From: Bacteroidia bacterium
GTDB taxonomy: Bacteria > Bacteroidota > Bacteroidia > AKYH767-A > OLB10
Assembly (NCBI GenBank): GCA_023262505.1
Contig: JALRAP010000021.1
Location: forward strand, 1-33,696
Direction: 5' to 3'
DNA length: 33,696 bases
Shown here: positions 24,549-33,696 of the stretch, piece after piece
Layout of the letters: the number at the start of each line of letters is the position of its first letter
Position numbering within the stretch: the first letter of the stretch is position 1
The notes under the pieces: generated by a model
What the model was told of the DNA's origin: nothing
Seen by the model: the letters and a program-made list of their open reading frames with translations, nothing else
Databases searched by the model: none
Translations under genes and position numbers: made by a program

Positions 24549-25568
24549 TCAGCCGCGATTTTGTGTAAGGAACTGTTCGGCATGGCGCACCATGTCTTTG
24601 GAGCCGATGAACAGCGGCGTGCGTTCATGCAGAGATCCTGGTTTTTTCTCAAGTATGCGTTGGCCGCCATCGGAAGCCATGCCTCCGGCTTGCTCCACAA
24701 TCCACGCAAGTGGGTTGCATTCGTAAATGAGTCTCAATTTTCCTGAAGGAGCCTTGGATGTGGGCGGATAAATATAAATACCACCTTTCAACAAGTTGCG
24801 ATGGAAATCGGCAACCAATGAACCGATATAACGTGATGAATATGGCCTGCCGGTTGCTTTGTCGTCTTGCTGGCAGTAGGAAATGTAGTCGCGAACCCCT
24901 TGAGGAAATTGCATCGCATTACCCTCATTCACCGAATAGATTTTTCCTGAATTCGGCACTTTCATGTCGGGGTGCGATAGACAAAACTCTCCTATGGATG
25001 GATCCAAGGTGAAACCGTTCACTCCTTTGCCTGTGGTGTACACCAGCATGGTGGAGGAGCCGAAAATGATATAGCCCGCTGCCACTTGGTTCACACCTGG
25101 CTGCAGGAAATCCGCCTCGGTTACAGGTGCATTAGGATCCAAACGGCGGTAGATAGAAAAAATGGTGCCGATGGAAACATTTACATCGATGTTCGAGGAA
25201 CCGTCGAGCGGATCTATGCAAACCACATATTTCGCATTCTTTGAAACGTCGGTGGAGATGGCCACCAGTTCTTCGTTCTCTTCGGAAGCAACGGCACAAC
25301 ATTCGCCACCACTGCCTAGTGCGGCAATGAACTGCTCGTTTGCAAACACATCTAGTTTCTTCTGCTCTTCGCCTTGAACATTGGAAGTGCCCATTTCACC
25401 CAATATGTCAACCAAACCCGCTTTGTTCACCTCGCGGTTAACGATTTTGGCGGCAATACCGATGTCACGCAACAGCCTCGACAGCTCTCCCTTGGCGTAC
25501 GGAAAATCCGCTTGGCGTTCAATGATAAACTGTCCGAGGGTGGTCACACTCCTTTTGGGTGCATTCAT
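24549..25568 (-). CDS. fbp: Fructose-1,6-bisphosphatase class I
   Basis: A 339-residue class I FBPase that hydrolyses fructose-1,6-bisphosphate to fructose-6-phosphate, the committed step of gluconeogenesis, in the cytosol. The metal-binding active-site loop [19 protein letters not shown] lies near 115-133. [20 protein letters not shown] and the substrate-binding [17 protein letters not shown] near the C-terminus are also typical. The start is ATG 25568 ([19 protein letters not shown]), which matches family N-termini; the frame is open to 25691 but those residues overlap the divergent glycosyltransferase promoter. It lies upstream of mfd on the same strand. Confidence 0.97.
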   Translation of the reverse strand: MNAPKRSVTTLGQFIIERQADFPYAKGELSRLLRDIGIAAKIVNREVNKAGLVDILGEMGTSNVQGEEQKKLDVFANEQFIAALGSGGECCAVASEENEELVAISTDVSKNAKYVVCIDPLDGSSNIDVNVSIGTIFSIYRRLDPNAPVTEADFLQPGVNQVAAGYIIFGSSTMLVYTTGKGVNGFTLDPSIGEFCLSHPDMKVPNSGKIYSVNEGNAMQFPQGVRDYISYCQQDDKATGRPYSSRYIGSLVADFHRNLLKGGIYIYPPTSKAPSGKLRLIYECNPLAWIVEQAGGMASDGGQRILEKKPGSLHERTPLFIGSKDMVRHAEQFLTQNRG

Positions 25569-25657
25569 AGATTCATTATTTCCCCCAAATATCGGAAAAA
25601 CAGCCCTTGGCATCATAAACATTGGCGTTTTACGTTCCCCCAGGGCGGGCATATTGC

Positions 25658-25665
25658 TAACTTTG
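25658..25665 (+). promoter_or_regulatory. Candidate -7 element for the glycosyltransferase pair
   Basis: TAACTTTG is a perfect TAnnTTTG box, 43 bp before the TTG start at 25709. At the correct 19-bp distance upstream is TTCC (25635-25638), only a half match to TTTG, so the promoter may be weak or activator-assisted. Confidence 0.5.
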
Positions 25666-25708
25666 CAGGCCGCAAGGTTAAACCCCTGCATACTAACAAC
25701 TTCAACGA

Positions 25709-26836
25709 TTGAATCCAGCCCGTAAATCCGCCATCATGGCCGTTACCAGCGATTTGGCAACAGATCAGCGGGTGCATCGCAATTGCATGGCCCTTGCGGG
25801 GATGGGTTATACAGTGCAGTTGGTAGGGCGCATTTTGCCGTCCAGCCTACCCATGCCTCAACGCACCTACTCATGCAAACGATTCAAGTTGCCGTTCACC
25901 AAAGGACCGCTATTTTATGCCAGCTACAATTTGAGGCTGTTACTATATCTGTTGTTCAATCGAAGCGACTTGATTTTTTCGAACGACCTGGATACGCTGC
26001 CTGCTTGTTGGTTGGCATCCAGAATCAAACGGAAAAAACTGGTGTATGATAGTCATGAATATTATACAGGCGTTCCTGAGTTAGCAGGTCGGCCAACGGT
26101 TCAAAAAATCTGGAAAGCGATAGAGCGATTCATATTTCCGAAATTGGAAACCGTCATCACCGTAAACGATTCGATTGCTGATTTATACCACTTAGAATAT
26201 GGCAAGGAAATACATGTGATTCGGAACGTACCCATGCAAAGCGCTTTTCAACCTGCTGCTTCTGACCGCCAGGAGATTCGCAGCAAGTTGGGAGTATTAC
26301 CGACCGAAAAACTACTCATCTTGCAAGGCTCTGGCATCAACAAGGACCGCGGAGCGGAGGAAGCCGTTATGGCCATGCAGTATCTTGAAAACACCAAACT
26401 CGTTTTGCTCGGCGGAGGTGATGTTTTTAAGGATGTGCTGAAACTTGCTGTGACCAATGGCGTAACAAGTAAAATCATTTTCCTTCCTCGTATGCCATAC
26501 GAGGCGATGATGCGGCACACTGCAGCCTGCGATCTCGGACTTACATTCGACAAAGACACAAACATCAACTACCGCTTTTCGCTACCGAACAAGATTTTCG
26601 ATTACATACGAGCAGGAATTCCTGTGATGGCATCGCGACTGCCAGAAGTGGAAAAAATAGTTCAAGGTTATGGGATTGGTTGGTTCATTAGTGGTCATGA
26701 TCCCGCCATTATGGCTCAAGAGATCGACGCAGCGCTACAGGACGCAACAGCCATTGCGCGGTGTAGGAAAAATTTGCAACTTGCCGCCGAGGACCTGACA
26801 TGGGAGAACGAGTTGAAAAAATACCCGCAGCTGTAG
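25709..26836 (+). CDS. Glycosyltransferase, GT4-type (group 1)
   Basis: A 375-residue GT-B-fold enzyme. The N-terminal Rossmann domain opens with [20 protein letters not shown], a pattern typical of Bacteroidota GT4 enzymes, and continues with [16 protein letters not shown] and [14 protein letters not shown] (about 112-125). The C-terminal nucleotide-sugar domain has [19 protein letters not shown] (about 199-217), [10 protein letters not shown] and the acceptor/donor site [20 protein letters not shown]. The start is TTG 25709, because the leading [10 protein letters not shown] strand belongs to the fold; ATG 25736 would cut into it. It lies one base upstream of a second glycosyltransferase, suggesting both act on the same polysaccharide or glycolipid. 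Confidence 0.9.
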   Translation: MNPARKSAIMAVTSDLATDQRVHRNCMALAGMGYTVQLVGRILPSSLPMPQRTYSCKRFKLPFTKGPLFYASYNLRLLLYLLFNRSDLIFSNDLDTLPACWLASRIKRKKLVYDSHEYYTGVPELAGRPTVQKIWKAIERFIFPKLETVITVNDSIADLYHLEYGKEIHVIRNVPMQSAFQPAASDRQEIRSKLGVLPTEKLLILQGSGINKDRGAEEAVMAMQYLENTKLVLLGGGDVFKDVLKLAVTNGVTSKIIFLPRMPYEAMMRHTAACDLGLTFDKDTNINYRFSLPNKIFDYIRAGIPVMASRLPEVEKIVQGYGIGWFISGHDPAIMAQEIDAALQDATAIARCRKNLQLAAEDLTWENELKKYPQL

Positions 26837-26837
26837 C

Positions 26838-27968
26838 ATGAGCATCATCGATCATCATATCCACGTGGTCAGCTTCGATGTGCCCTATCCTCCTACTTAC
26901 GGTGGCGTGATCGATGTTTACTACAAGGTCAAAGCCCTGCATGCGAAAGGAGTCAAAGTGCATCTGCACTGCTTCCAATACGGCCGCGAAGAATCGACTC
27001 ATTTGGAATCGCTTTGCGAAGAAGTGAAGTACTATCCACGCAATGTATCCCGTGCGCAATTGTTCACCAGGCTTCCCTACATCGTGATATCGCGCAATTC
27101 GGAAAAGCTGATTCAGGAGTTGGCTAACGACAACTACCCGATCCTATTCGAAGGATTGCATACCTGTGGCATGTTGGATGATCCGAGGCTTGATGGAAGG
27201 TTCAAGATGGTTCGAACGCACAACGTGGAAAGCGACTACTACCGGAGCTTGGCCAAGGTGGAACGCAATGTTTTCAAACGGTATTATTTCCACAACGAAG
27301 CCTCCAAGCTGGAAGCTTTCGAGCCTGTGCTTGCTAAAGCGGATGCCATTGCCGCCATCTCGCGCAACGATACGCTTTATTTCGACAAGAAATACAAAAA
27401 TGCATTCTACATTCCGGCCTTCCATGCCAACGAGAAGGTAAACATCACACCCGGCAGGGGTAAATTTGCTTTGTATCACGGCAACTTGGCCGTAGGCGAA
27501 AACAATGAAGCCGCACTGTTCTTGGTGAACAAGGTATTCCATCAGTCCGATATCCCACTCATGATTGCAGGGTCACGCCCATCCAAGGAATTGCAATCGG
27601 CTGTAGCAAAAAAAAACCACATCACCTTACTTAGCGATTTGTCTACTCGACAAATCCATCAACTCATCAGCGATGCGCAAGTGAACATCCTGCCTACTTT
27701 CCAACCAACAGGTATCAAACTAAAACTGTTGTCGGCGCTATATAACGGACGATTTGCCGTGGTTAACACCCCGATGGTGGAAAATACCGGCCTTGAGGAT
27801 TTATGCTTGGTGGAAGATGATGCAGACGGTATGCGTGAACTGGTAACCTCATTGATGCAACGTGATTTCACCGAATCGGATATCGCTTTGCGCGAAAAAA
27901 CACTTCGCGAAAGTTTTTCCAACGATATCAACGTACAGAAACTGATCAACCTTTTCGGCAATAGCTGA
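26838..27968 (+). CDS. Glycosyltransferase, GT4-like
   Basis: A 376-residue predicted GT-B glycosyltransferase. Residues about 8-30 read VVSFDVPYPPTYGGVIDVYY, the usual N-terminal loop. FEGLHTCGMLDDP and RTHNVESDYYRSLAKVE (about 127-143) are signatures of this group-1 branch. The C-terminal half has FALYHGNLAVGENNEAALFL, ISDAQVNILPTFQPTGIKLK and LLSALYNGRFAVVNTPM, in place of the usual E-x7-E motif. It starts one base after the previous gene's stop, so translation is probably coupled. It is convergent with the FtsE-type gene. Sugar and acceptor are unknown. Confidence 0.88.
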   Translation: MSIIDHHIHVVSFDVPYPPTYGGVIDVYYKVKALHAKGVKVHLHCFQYGREESTHLESLCEEVKYYPRNVSRAQLFTRLPYIVISRNSEKLIQELANDNYPILFEGLHTCGMLDDPRLDGRFKMVRTHNVESDYYRSLAKVERNVFKRYYFHNEASKLEAFEPVLAKADAIAAISRNDTLYFDKKYKNAFYIPAFHANEKVNITPGRGKFALYHGNLAVGENNEAALFLVNKVFHQSDIPLMIAGSRPSKELQSAVAKKNHITLLSDLSTRQIHQLISDAQVNILPTFQPTGIKLKLLSALYNGRFAVVNTPMVENTGLEDLCLVEDDADGMRELVTSLMQRDFTESDIALREKTLRESFSNDINVQKLINLFGNS

Positions 27969-27989
27969 CCAAGCTTCAAAAAAGTATGC

Positions 27990-28664
27990 CTATTGCTCGG
28001 CCACCTTGCCTTGGTCGAACAGGATCACGCGCGCAGGAAAGCGCTCGATGAGTGTATAGTTGTGAGTGGCCATAACCACAGCACAACCATTCTTGCTGAT
28101 GTCGAAAAACAGGCGCATGATGCCGTTGCTGGTTTCCGGATCGAGGTTGCCACTGGGCTCATCGGCCAAAATAACCTCAGGATCGTTGAGAAGGGCACGG
28201 GCAATAGCCAATCGCTGCTGTTCGCCACCAGAAAGCTCATGAGGCATTTTGTAACCTTTCGAATCCAAACCCACCTTGCCCAAAACTTCATTCACACGCT
28301 CCATGATCTGGTTTTTGTCGGTCCAGCCCGTGGCCCTCAATACAAACACCAAATTCTCACGAGAGCTACGGTCGGGAAGTAGTTGGAAGTCCTGGAAAAC
28401 GATACCCAACTTGCGGCGCAAATAAGGGATTTCTTTTTCCTTGAGGGAATTGAGCTGGAAACCCGCCACCTGCCCTGTTCCTTGGATCAATGGCAGTTCG
28501 CCGTAGAGCAATTTCAAAAAACTGCTCTTGCCGCTACCGGTACGGCCAATCAGGTATACGAATTCGCCAGGCGAGATTTGAAGGTTGACCTGACTCAACA
28601 CCAGGTTTTTTTGCTGGAAAACATTTACATCCTTCAGTGAAATGATGGGAGCGTCGGTTGTCAT
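27990..28664 (-). CDS. ftsE: ABC ATPase of the FtsE type
   Basis: A 224-residue ABC ATP-binding subunit. Walker A is GRTGSGKS at 40-47, the Q-loop [10 protein letters not shown] is near 89-98, the signature [15 protein letters not shown] near 143-157, Walker [13 protein letters not shown] just after it, and the H-loop MATHN near 197. Overall length, the short FQLLPDRSS segment and the lack of accessory domains fit FtsE, which with FtsX governs cell-wall hydrolase activation at division. LolD/MacB-type ATPases look similar. No FtsX gene lies in the window. Its ATG overlaps the stop of the upstream 71-residue gene (ATGA). Confidence 0.85.
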   Translation of the reverse strand: MTTDAPIISLKDVNVFQQKNLVLSQVNLQISPGEFVYLIGRTGSGKSSFLKLLYGELPLIQGTGQVAGFQLNSLKEKEIPYLRRKLGIVFQDFQLLPDRSSRENLVFVLRATGWTDKNQIMERVNEVLGKVGLDSKGYKMPHELSGGEQQRLAIARALLNDPEVILADEPSGNLDPETSNGIMRLFFDISKNGCAVVMATHNYTLIERFPARVILFDQGKVAEQ

Positions 28665-28876
28665 TTGGTTGTATCGAAATCCAACTTGATTACTTTGCCA
28701 AAAGGCATTTCCCGGATCATCTCGATCATCTGCTGTTCGTGATCACCCAATCCGCACTTCACCAATGCTTTCTCCGGACGATCAACCCGGAAGTATGCCA
28801 AGAGCGTGAAATTATCGTCGCGCAATTGCACGTAATCGGGAATTTTGGCTTTGCCTTTGATCTTGAGGATATACAT
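28661..28876 (-). CDS. Small protein of unknown function coupled to the FtsE-type gene
   Basis: A 71-residue protein starting at ATG 28876 (MYILKIKGKAKIPDYVQLRD). The frame is open to 28954, but the added residues contain the -7 promoter box and look non-coding. It has no signal or membrane segment; the sequence alternates short strands and an acidic helix (DHEQQMIEMIREMPFGKVIK), suggesting a small alpha/beta fold with basic and acidic patches. Its TGA overlaps the ATG of the ABC ATPase gene, so the two are probably translationally coupled and may act together. I do not recognise the family. Confidence 0.75.
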   Translation of the reverse strand: MYILKIKGKAKIPDYVQLRDDNFTLLAYFRVDRPEKALVKCGLGDHEQQMIEMIREMPFGKVIKLDFDTTK

Positions 28877-28900
28877 CCGAAAACCGGGGTTGATAGGATG

Positions 28901-28908
28901 CAAACATA
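28901..28908 (-). promoter_or_regulatory. Candidate -7 element for the small protein / ftsE operon
   Basis: On the minus strand TATGTTTG (28908-28901) matches TAnnTTTG exactly, 24 bp ahead of ATG 28876. At 18 bp upstream is CTTG, a partial -33 box. Confidence 0.5.
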
Positions 28909-29042
28909 ATAAATAACAATCCGAAACAAGGTCATCACCAAGCGAAAAACACATCAGAAAACAGGCCTCTTTTCACCAAGAGCGTGTTGATAAATCAATG
29001 AAGGCGCGTAATAAAGCGGCAATCGAGGCCGTTTCTTACAAG

Positions 29043-29050
29043 TAACTTTG
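29043..29050 (+). promoter_or_regulatory. Candidate -7 element for the TPR / outer-membrane protein operon
   Basis: TAACTTTG is a perfect -7 box, 27 bp before ATG 29078. No TTTG lies at 19-21 bp upstream, so the -33 region is weak or absent. Confidence 0.45.
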
Positions 29051-29077
29051 CAAAAGCACCTGATTTTTCGCTTTAAA

Positions 29078-32000
29078 ATGAACCCCAAACCAATCTTTCG
29101 CTACACTATGAAACACCTCTGGGTTTTCCTGCTGATTTGCGCGCTGCAACCGGCCCTCGCACAGCAGCGACACAGTCATTACGACCCATCCAAAAAATAT
29201 GAAAAAGCACTCGAGCTTTTCACCAAGCAGCAGTATAGCGCAGCTCGTAAACAGTTCCGTGATTTCCTGCAAGAGGAACCCGATGCTCCCATCAATAACC
29301 GGATTAACGCCGAATACTACAGCGCCATCAGCGGAGCCGAGTTGTACCATCCTGATGCCGAAGCCGAGATTGTAGCCTTCATAGACCGCCATCCTGAAAG
29401 TTTGAAAGCCAAAACCGCATGGTTCGAGGCCGCCCGCGTTTTATACCGCCAGAAAAAGTTCAAGAAGGCAGCAGCCTACTTCGAGAAAACGGATCTGCGC
29501 TACCTGAACAACGAGGAAATAGCCGAATATTATTTCAAAACCGGTTACGCTTACTTCAACATCGAGGACTACAACCGTGCGAGCAAGAACCTATCAGAAA
29601 TCCTGAAGGTGGAGTCGCGTTACAAGACCGCGGCCATCTACTACTACGCACATGTTGCCTATCAGAACAACAACCTGAATACCGCCAACGAGTATTTCCG
29701 AATGCTGGACTCATCTGAAACTTTCGGTCCATTGGTTCCATATTACATCATCCAAATCAAATACGAGCAAAAACGCTACGACGAAGTCATCGATTATTAC
29801 AAGACTATCGAGAGCCGCTCCGATGTGAAGAACCGTGCTGAAATCGACCGTTATGTGGCTGAGTCCTATTATGGCAAGGGAGATTACCGTCAGGCGCTCA
29901 AGATGTTCGAATCGTTCGAGAGTACTTATCCAAAATTGAGCCGCGAGGATTACTATCAACTGGGATATTGCAACTACCAAGCAGGAAACCATGCCCGTGC
30001 CACAACTTATTTCGAAAAAACAGTCAATACGCGGGACGCCATGCAGCAGACCGCATACTTCAACATGGGCGATTGCTTTCTGAAAATCAAAAACAAGCAG
30101 TCGGCATACAACGCATTTCGATTTGCTTCGCGCGATACTTTCGATCGCAAGATTCAAGAGGACGCTCTTTTCACTTACGCAAAGCTTTCGTTCGAGCTCA
30201 ACTACCAACCCGTTGCAATCAACGCCATGAACGAGCTGCTAGCCACCTTCCCCGATTCGAAATACAAGGATGAGGCGAATGAGATATTGGCTCAACTCCT
30301 AATCACCACACGTAATTACAAAGACGCATTAGCATCGCTCGACAAAATCCGTAGTCGCAGTCCGAAAGCCAACGCAGCCTACCAGAAAGTGGCATATTTC
30401 AGGGCAATTGAATTGTTCAACGACAAGGACTACGAAAAAGCCATCGGCCTGTTCAACAAAGCCATCACCAACGAATCAGACCAAATGATTCGAGCAAATG
30501 CGATGTATTGGAAAGCCGAAGCGATTTATGCGCAGGGGCAATACGATGCGGCGCTCAAGCAATACCGGATCTTCATTTTCAATCCACCTTCCATCAATTC
30601 GCCCCTTTACAACTCGGCAAATTACAACCTCGGTTATTGCCACTTCAAGCTTGAAAACTATGCCGAATCCAATACCTGGTTCCGAAAATACATCCGTAAC
30701 CAGCAAGAGACAACCACTTCCAAGTATAACGATGCATTGATACGTGTGGGAGATGGCAGCTTAGTGCTAAAGGAGTACGACAACGCCCTTTCATTCTACA
30801 ATCAAGCCATAGAGGCCAAGGCGAAAAGCTCCGATTACGCACTTTTCCAAACAGGAATCATCCGCGGTATCCGTGGAGAGAATGTTGAGAAGGCCCGCAT
30901 CATGGATAAGCTGGTTTCATCGTATCCGAAATCAATTTATGCAGCAGCCGCATACTTCGAAAAAGGTGAAGCTTTGCTTTCGGAAGGTAACTTCAAGGGC
31001 GCTGAAGACATTTACCGCAAGGTGAGTCGTGATTATCCCAATAGCGATTATGCACGCAAAGCGATGCTGAAAACAGGCCTCACTTTATACAACCAGCAAC
31101 AGGACGAAAAAGCATTGGCGGTTTATAAGGATGTGGTGAAAAAATATCCCGGCACCACCGAATGCGTGGCGGCTCTCACCGGAATCAAGAACATCTACGT
31201 TAGTGCGGGAAATCCCGACGGATACTTCGATTATGTGAAAGAAGTTCCGTCTGTTAATGTCAGCGCGGGGGCACAAGATTCGATCACTTATGAGGCAGCC
31301 GAGCAATTGTACATGAAGGGTGAGCATCAAAAGGCTTCGAAAGGATTTGAAGAGTACATCCGCAAATTCCCCAATGGTTATTACGCACTCAACTCTCGCT
31401 TCTACAAGGCTGAATGCGATTATCGCATCAAAGAAAACAGCAAAGCGCTTGACGGCTATTTGTACGTGACCGAGCAACCTAGAAGCATCTTCACTGAAAA
31501 ATCATTGCTGCGCGCAGCACAGATATTGTCGGCCGATAACCGTTGCGGCGAAGCGGTGTCGCTCTTCGAACGATTGGAAGGCACTGCCGATTTACGAGAG
31601 AATGTGATTGAGGCGCAAGCCGGACAAATGCGCTGCCATTTCAAAGGTGGGGACTACACCAAGACACGATTGTATGCAGACCGCTTGATTGCCGGCGACA
31701 AGGTGTCGAATGATTTGGTACGAGAAGCCCACTTGTTGAATGCGCGTGCCGCGATGGCCCTGAATGATCTGTTGACAGCTGAAAAAGAGTTCGCATTCGT
31801 GGCCAAGGTGCCCAATAGTGAAGCCGGTGCCGAAGCCAAATATGGTTTGGCGGAAATCCAATTCCTGAACGGCAACTACAAGGATTCGCAAAAGAAATGT
31901 TTCGACCTCATCAACCAGTCACCTTCCTACGAGTTCTGGATCGGCAAATCATTTTTGCTGCTTGGTGACAACTACCTGGCTTTGAAAGACACCTTCCAAG

Positions 32001-32200
32001 CCAAAGCCACCTATAAGTCGCTAGTGGAAAACTACGAGGCTGCGCCCAATGATCGCGAAGACTTGCGTGCCAAGGCCACCGAAAAGCTGCAAGCCATAGA
32101 ACGCAAAGAGAATGAGCTTTTGCAAAAGGAAATCGAAGAGAAAGAAAAGAAATACTACGGAGGCGAGAACGACTCCATTAAAAATATAAACGGCAATTGA
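29078..32200 (+). CDS. Large periplasmic tetratricopeptide-repeat protein
   Basis: About 1040 residues from ATG 29078; ATG 29108 gives the tidier signal peptide (MKHLWVFLLICALQPALA, cut before QQR). Nearly the whole mature protein consists of TPR-like helical hairpins of the YbgF/BamD style, for example KYEKALELFTKQQYSAARKQ, DYEKAIGLFNKAITNES and EKALAVYKDVVKKYPGTTE, with repeated tyrosines and YP turns. It ends in a highly charged helix (ERKENELLQKEIEEKEKKYY). There is no membrane anchor or lipobox, so it is a soluble periplasmic solenoid or peripheral outer-membrane protein. An outer-membrane barrel gene follows 14 bp later, suggesting the TPR protein serves it. Confidence 0.9.
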   Translation: MNPKPIFRYTMKHLWVFLLICALQPALAQQRHSHYDPSKKYEKALELFTKQQYSAARKQFRDFLQEEPDAPINNRINAEYYSAISGAELYHPDAEAEIVAFIDRHPESLKAKTAWFEAARVLYRQKKFKKAAAYFEKTDLRYLNNEEIAEYYFKTGYAYFNIEDYNRASKNLSEILKVESRYKTAAIYYYAHVAYQNNNLNTANEYFRMLDSSETFGPLVPYYIIQIKYEQKRYDEVIDYYKTIESRSDVKNRAEIDRYVAESYYGKGDYRQALKMFESFESTYPKLSREDYYQLGYCNYQAGNHARATTYFEKTVNTRDAMQQTAYFNMGDCFLKIKNKQSAYNAFRFASRDTFDRKIQEDALFTYAKLSFELNYQPVAINAMNELLATFPDSKYKDEANEILAQLLITTRNYKDALASLDKIRSRSPKANAAYQKVAYFRAIELFNDKDYEKAIGLFNKAITNESDQMIRANAMYWKAEAIYAQGQYDAALKQYRIFIFNPPSINSPLYNSANYNLGYCHFKLENYAESNTWFRKYIRNQQETTTSKYNDALIRVGDGSLVLKEYDNALSFYNQAIEAKAKSSDYALFQTGIIRGIRGENVEKARIMDKLVSSYPKSIYAAAAYFEKGEALLSEGNFKGAEDIYRKVSRDYPNSDYARKAMLKTGLTLYNQQQDEKALAVYKDVVKKYPGTTECVAALTGIKNIYVSAGNPDGYFDYVKEVPSVNVSAGAQDSITYEAAEQLYMKGEHQKASKGFEEYIRKFPNGYYALNSRFYKAECDYRIKENSKALDGYLYVTEQPRSIFTEKSLLRAAQILSADNRCGEAVSLFERLEGTADLRENVIEAQAGQMRCHFKGGDYTKTRLYADRLIAGDKVSNDLVREAHLLNARAAMALNDLLTAEKEFAFVAKVPNSEAGAEAKYGLAEIQFLNGNYKDSQKKCFDLINQSPSYEFWIGKSFLLLGDNYLALKDTFQAKATYKSLVENYEAAPNDREDLRAKATEKLQAIERKENELLQKEIEEKEKKYYGGENDSIKNINGN

Positions 32201-32214
32201 AAAACCAACCTAAT

Positions 32215-33696
32215 ATGATTGCAAGGATCATTTGCGTTTTATCTGCAGCCATGCTATTGTGCCTACAAACCAGTTGGGCGCAAAACAACATCGGCAATGA
32301 ACAAATCGATGTGGTGAAAGCCTATCAACCGATGCTTTCAGATGCTGTAAAGATCAGCGACGTGCCACAAAGCGACACGATGGTGAACTATGTTCCTGAC
32401 ATGACCTACGAGCTGCCCAAAGTTCGTTTCAACACCATCTACACCATCTCCCCGATCAAAGCAGTGAAGGTGAAGGACGACAACATCAAAAAACTGTACA
32501 GAGGATTTGTCAGAGGAGGATACGGAACCAAGAACACGCCATTCATCGACGCCTACTTCAACAGCTTGCGCTCGAAGGAGTACGATGCTGGAGCTTATGT
32601 GAGCCACTTGTCCTCGAGTGGAAAAGTGCGTGGCTGGGAAGGTTTCCCAGGCATGAGCGAAACTTCATTGGGCGTTTTCGGTAGTCGTTTCTTCAGTGGC
32701 AACACCTTGTCGGGCAACATCGATTTCTCACGCAATGGATATCACTATTTTGGGTATGATGATACTTTTTACGAGAAGGAAGACACCAAGCATAGCTTCA
32801 CCGACATAGGAGGAAACATCCAGTTAGGAAGCAACCTCGAGAATGGAAGCGACACGCGCTACCAGGCGGGATTGGAATTCGGCAATTTCGCTGACAATGT
32901 CGGGCACAAAGAGGGTAGATTCGTTTTCGATGGCTCTTTGTACACCAAACTGGGTGAGTTCAATGCTGGGGGCAGGATATTGGCGGATGTGAACAAGTAT
33001 GAGAGCGATTCGCTAGGATCACTTAAGCGCAACATCTTCAAGATTGAGCCCAGGTTCAGTCGTAAGTTCGGACGCATGGAGCTTACGGCCGGACTGAACA
33101 TCCCGATTGATGCAAACGAGAAAACCAATTACTACCTGTTGCCGCATGTACGTTTGGATGTGATAATTGCAAAGGAAACCATCTCGGCGTTCGCTCAATT
33201 GTCGGGCGATGTGGAGCGCACCTCCTATCGCTCTTTGTCGAAAGAGAACCCGTTCATCGGTAACTTCGACGGGCCCGAACTGCTCAACAAACGCAATAAT
33301 TTCGATTTGCAAGGAGGTGTCAACATCAAGATCGAAAACCAATTGGCATTCATCGGCTCATTCGCTTTAACACGCATAAAAGACGACGCGTACTTCCTGA
33401 ACCAGCAGAACATTGAATACAATCCAGATTCGTCAATTAATAAACAACGGACAGAATACAGAGTGATATACAATGACAACACACGCCTGCGCTTACATGC
33501 AGAGCTGGTGTATGATCAGAATGAGAAATCAAGCATCAGCCTGGCTGTGGATTACGAATCCAACAAAACCGACACACTTGACAAGCCCTTGTTCCGACCT
33601 GGATTTACCCTCACCGCAAAAGGGCATTACAATATCGGAGAGAAGATTTATACCAAAGCTTCCGTAGCTTGGGTTGACTCTTCATTTCTTCATAGG
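32215..33696 (+). CDS. Outer-membrane beta-barrel protein, TonB-receptor-like (C-terminus beyond window)
   Basis: The frame begins at ATG 32215 and stays open for 494 codons to the window end, so the protein is truncated here. A signal peptide (MIARIICVLSAAMLLCLQTSWA) precedes QNNIGNEQIDVVKAYQPMLS. That segment resembles the VVKPYTPTISDAFK-type N-terminus of Bacteroidota proteins annotated as TonB-dependent receptors that lie beside large TPR genes (from memory). The next part (YRGFVRGGYGTKNTPFIDAY) and onward is barrel-like, with alternating strands and aromatic girdles. No CarboxypepD_reg-like domain or canonical plug is visible in the first 120 residues. It probably forms an envelope module with the upstream TPR protein. 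Confidence 0.82.
   Translation, partial: MIARIICVLSAAMLLCLQTSWAQNNIGNEQIDVVKAYQPMLSDAVKISDVPQSDTMVNYVPDMTYELPKVRFNTIYTISPIKAVKVKDDNIKKLYRGFVRGGYGTKNTPFIDAYFNSLRSKEYDAGAYVSHLSSSGKVRGWEGFPGMSETSLGVFGSRFFSGNTLSGNIDFSRNGYHYFGYDDTFYEKEDTKHSFTDIGGNIQLGSNLENGSDTRYQAGLEFGNFADNVGHKEGRFVFDGSLYTKLGEFNAGGRILADVNKYESDSLGSLKRNIFKIEPRFSRKFGRMELTAGLNIPIDANEKTNYYLLPHVRLDVIIAKETISAFAQLSGDVERTSYRSLSKENPFIGNFDGPELLNKRNNFDLQGGVNIKIENQLAFIGSFALTRIKDDAYFLNQQNIEYNPDSSINKQRTEYRVIYNDNTRLRLHAELVYDQNEKSSISLAVDYESNKTDTLDKPLFRPGFTLTAKGHYNIGEKIYTKASVAWVDSSFLHR

Noticed and set aside
28998-29045. 15-codon frame (MKARNKAAIEAVSYK) before the TPR gene, a possible leader peptide
   Set aside because: Its stop overlaps the -7 box of the TPR gene, so it would lie upstream of the transcript; no attenuator structure seen.

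Overview
The window comes from a member of the Bacteroidota. Two lines of evidence support this. Several genes are preceded by the phylum's TTTG / TAnnTTTG promoter type, with perfect matches ahead of purB and the TetR gene. The gene content is also typical: a TonB-dependent receptor with a CarboxypepD_reg-like N-terminus, a large envelope TPR protein followed by an outer-membrane barrel gene, a DUF4412-like protein, and an RND operon of the TetR-TolC-HlyD-AcrB type. I cannot name a genus. No rRNA, tRNA, CRISPR array, integrase or transposase was seen.

Layout. 1-2227 (minus): a family 2 glycosyltransferase cut by the window edge, downstream of purB. 2385-9823 (plus): a tightly packed multidrug-efflux operon (TetR regulator, TolC-like outer-membrane channel, lipoprotein adaptor, RND pump) ending in an unrecognised, tyrosine-rich secreted protein whose start overlaps the pump's stop. 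9824-13790: an AT-richer accessory block, all genes on minus, with two OafA-type membrane acyltransferases, a GNAT acetyltransferase, a small orphan protein and a GC-rich repeat-like patch. 13793-14617 (minus): a ZIP metal transporter flanked on both sides by short tandem repeats. 14883-17627 (plus): an EVE-domain protein 18 bp ahead of a TonB-dependent receptor. 17634-19019 (minus): a MarR regulator and an outer-membrane protein. 19086-21126 (plus): a DUF4412-like secreted protein and a CNNM/CorC-family membrane protein. 21130-25568 (minus): mfd and class I fbp. 25709-27968 (plus): two adjoining GT4-type glycosyltransferases. 27990-28876 (minus): an FtsE-type ABC ATPase coupled to a 71-residue protein. 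29078-33696 (plus): a ~1040-residue TPR protein and an outer-membrane barrel protein that runs off the window.

Most of the window is chromosomal core sequence with very tight packing; convergent pairs are separated by only 3-22 bp. The only region that looks acquired or rapidly evolving is about 9.8-14.85 kb, where base composition drops and simple repeats appear. I found no obvious defence, toxin or secretion cluster. The best leads for undescribed biology are the fifth gene of the efflux operon, the TPR/outer-membrane-barrel pair at the right end, and the 71-residue FtsE partner.
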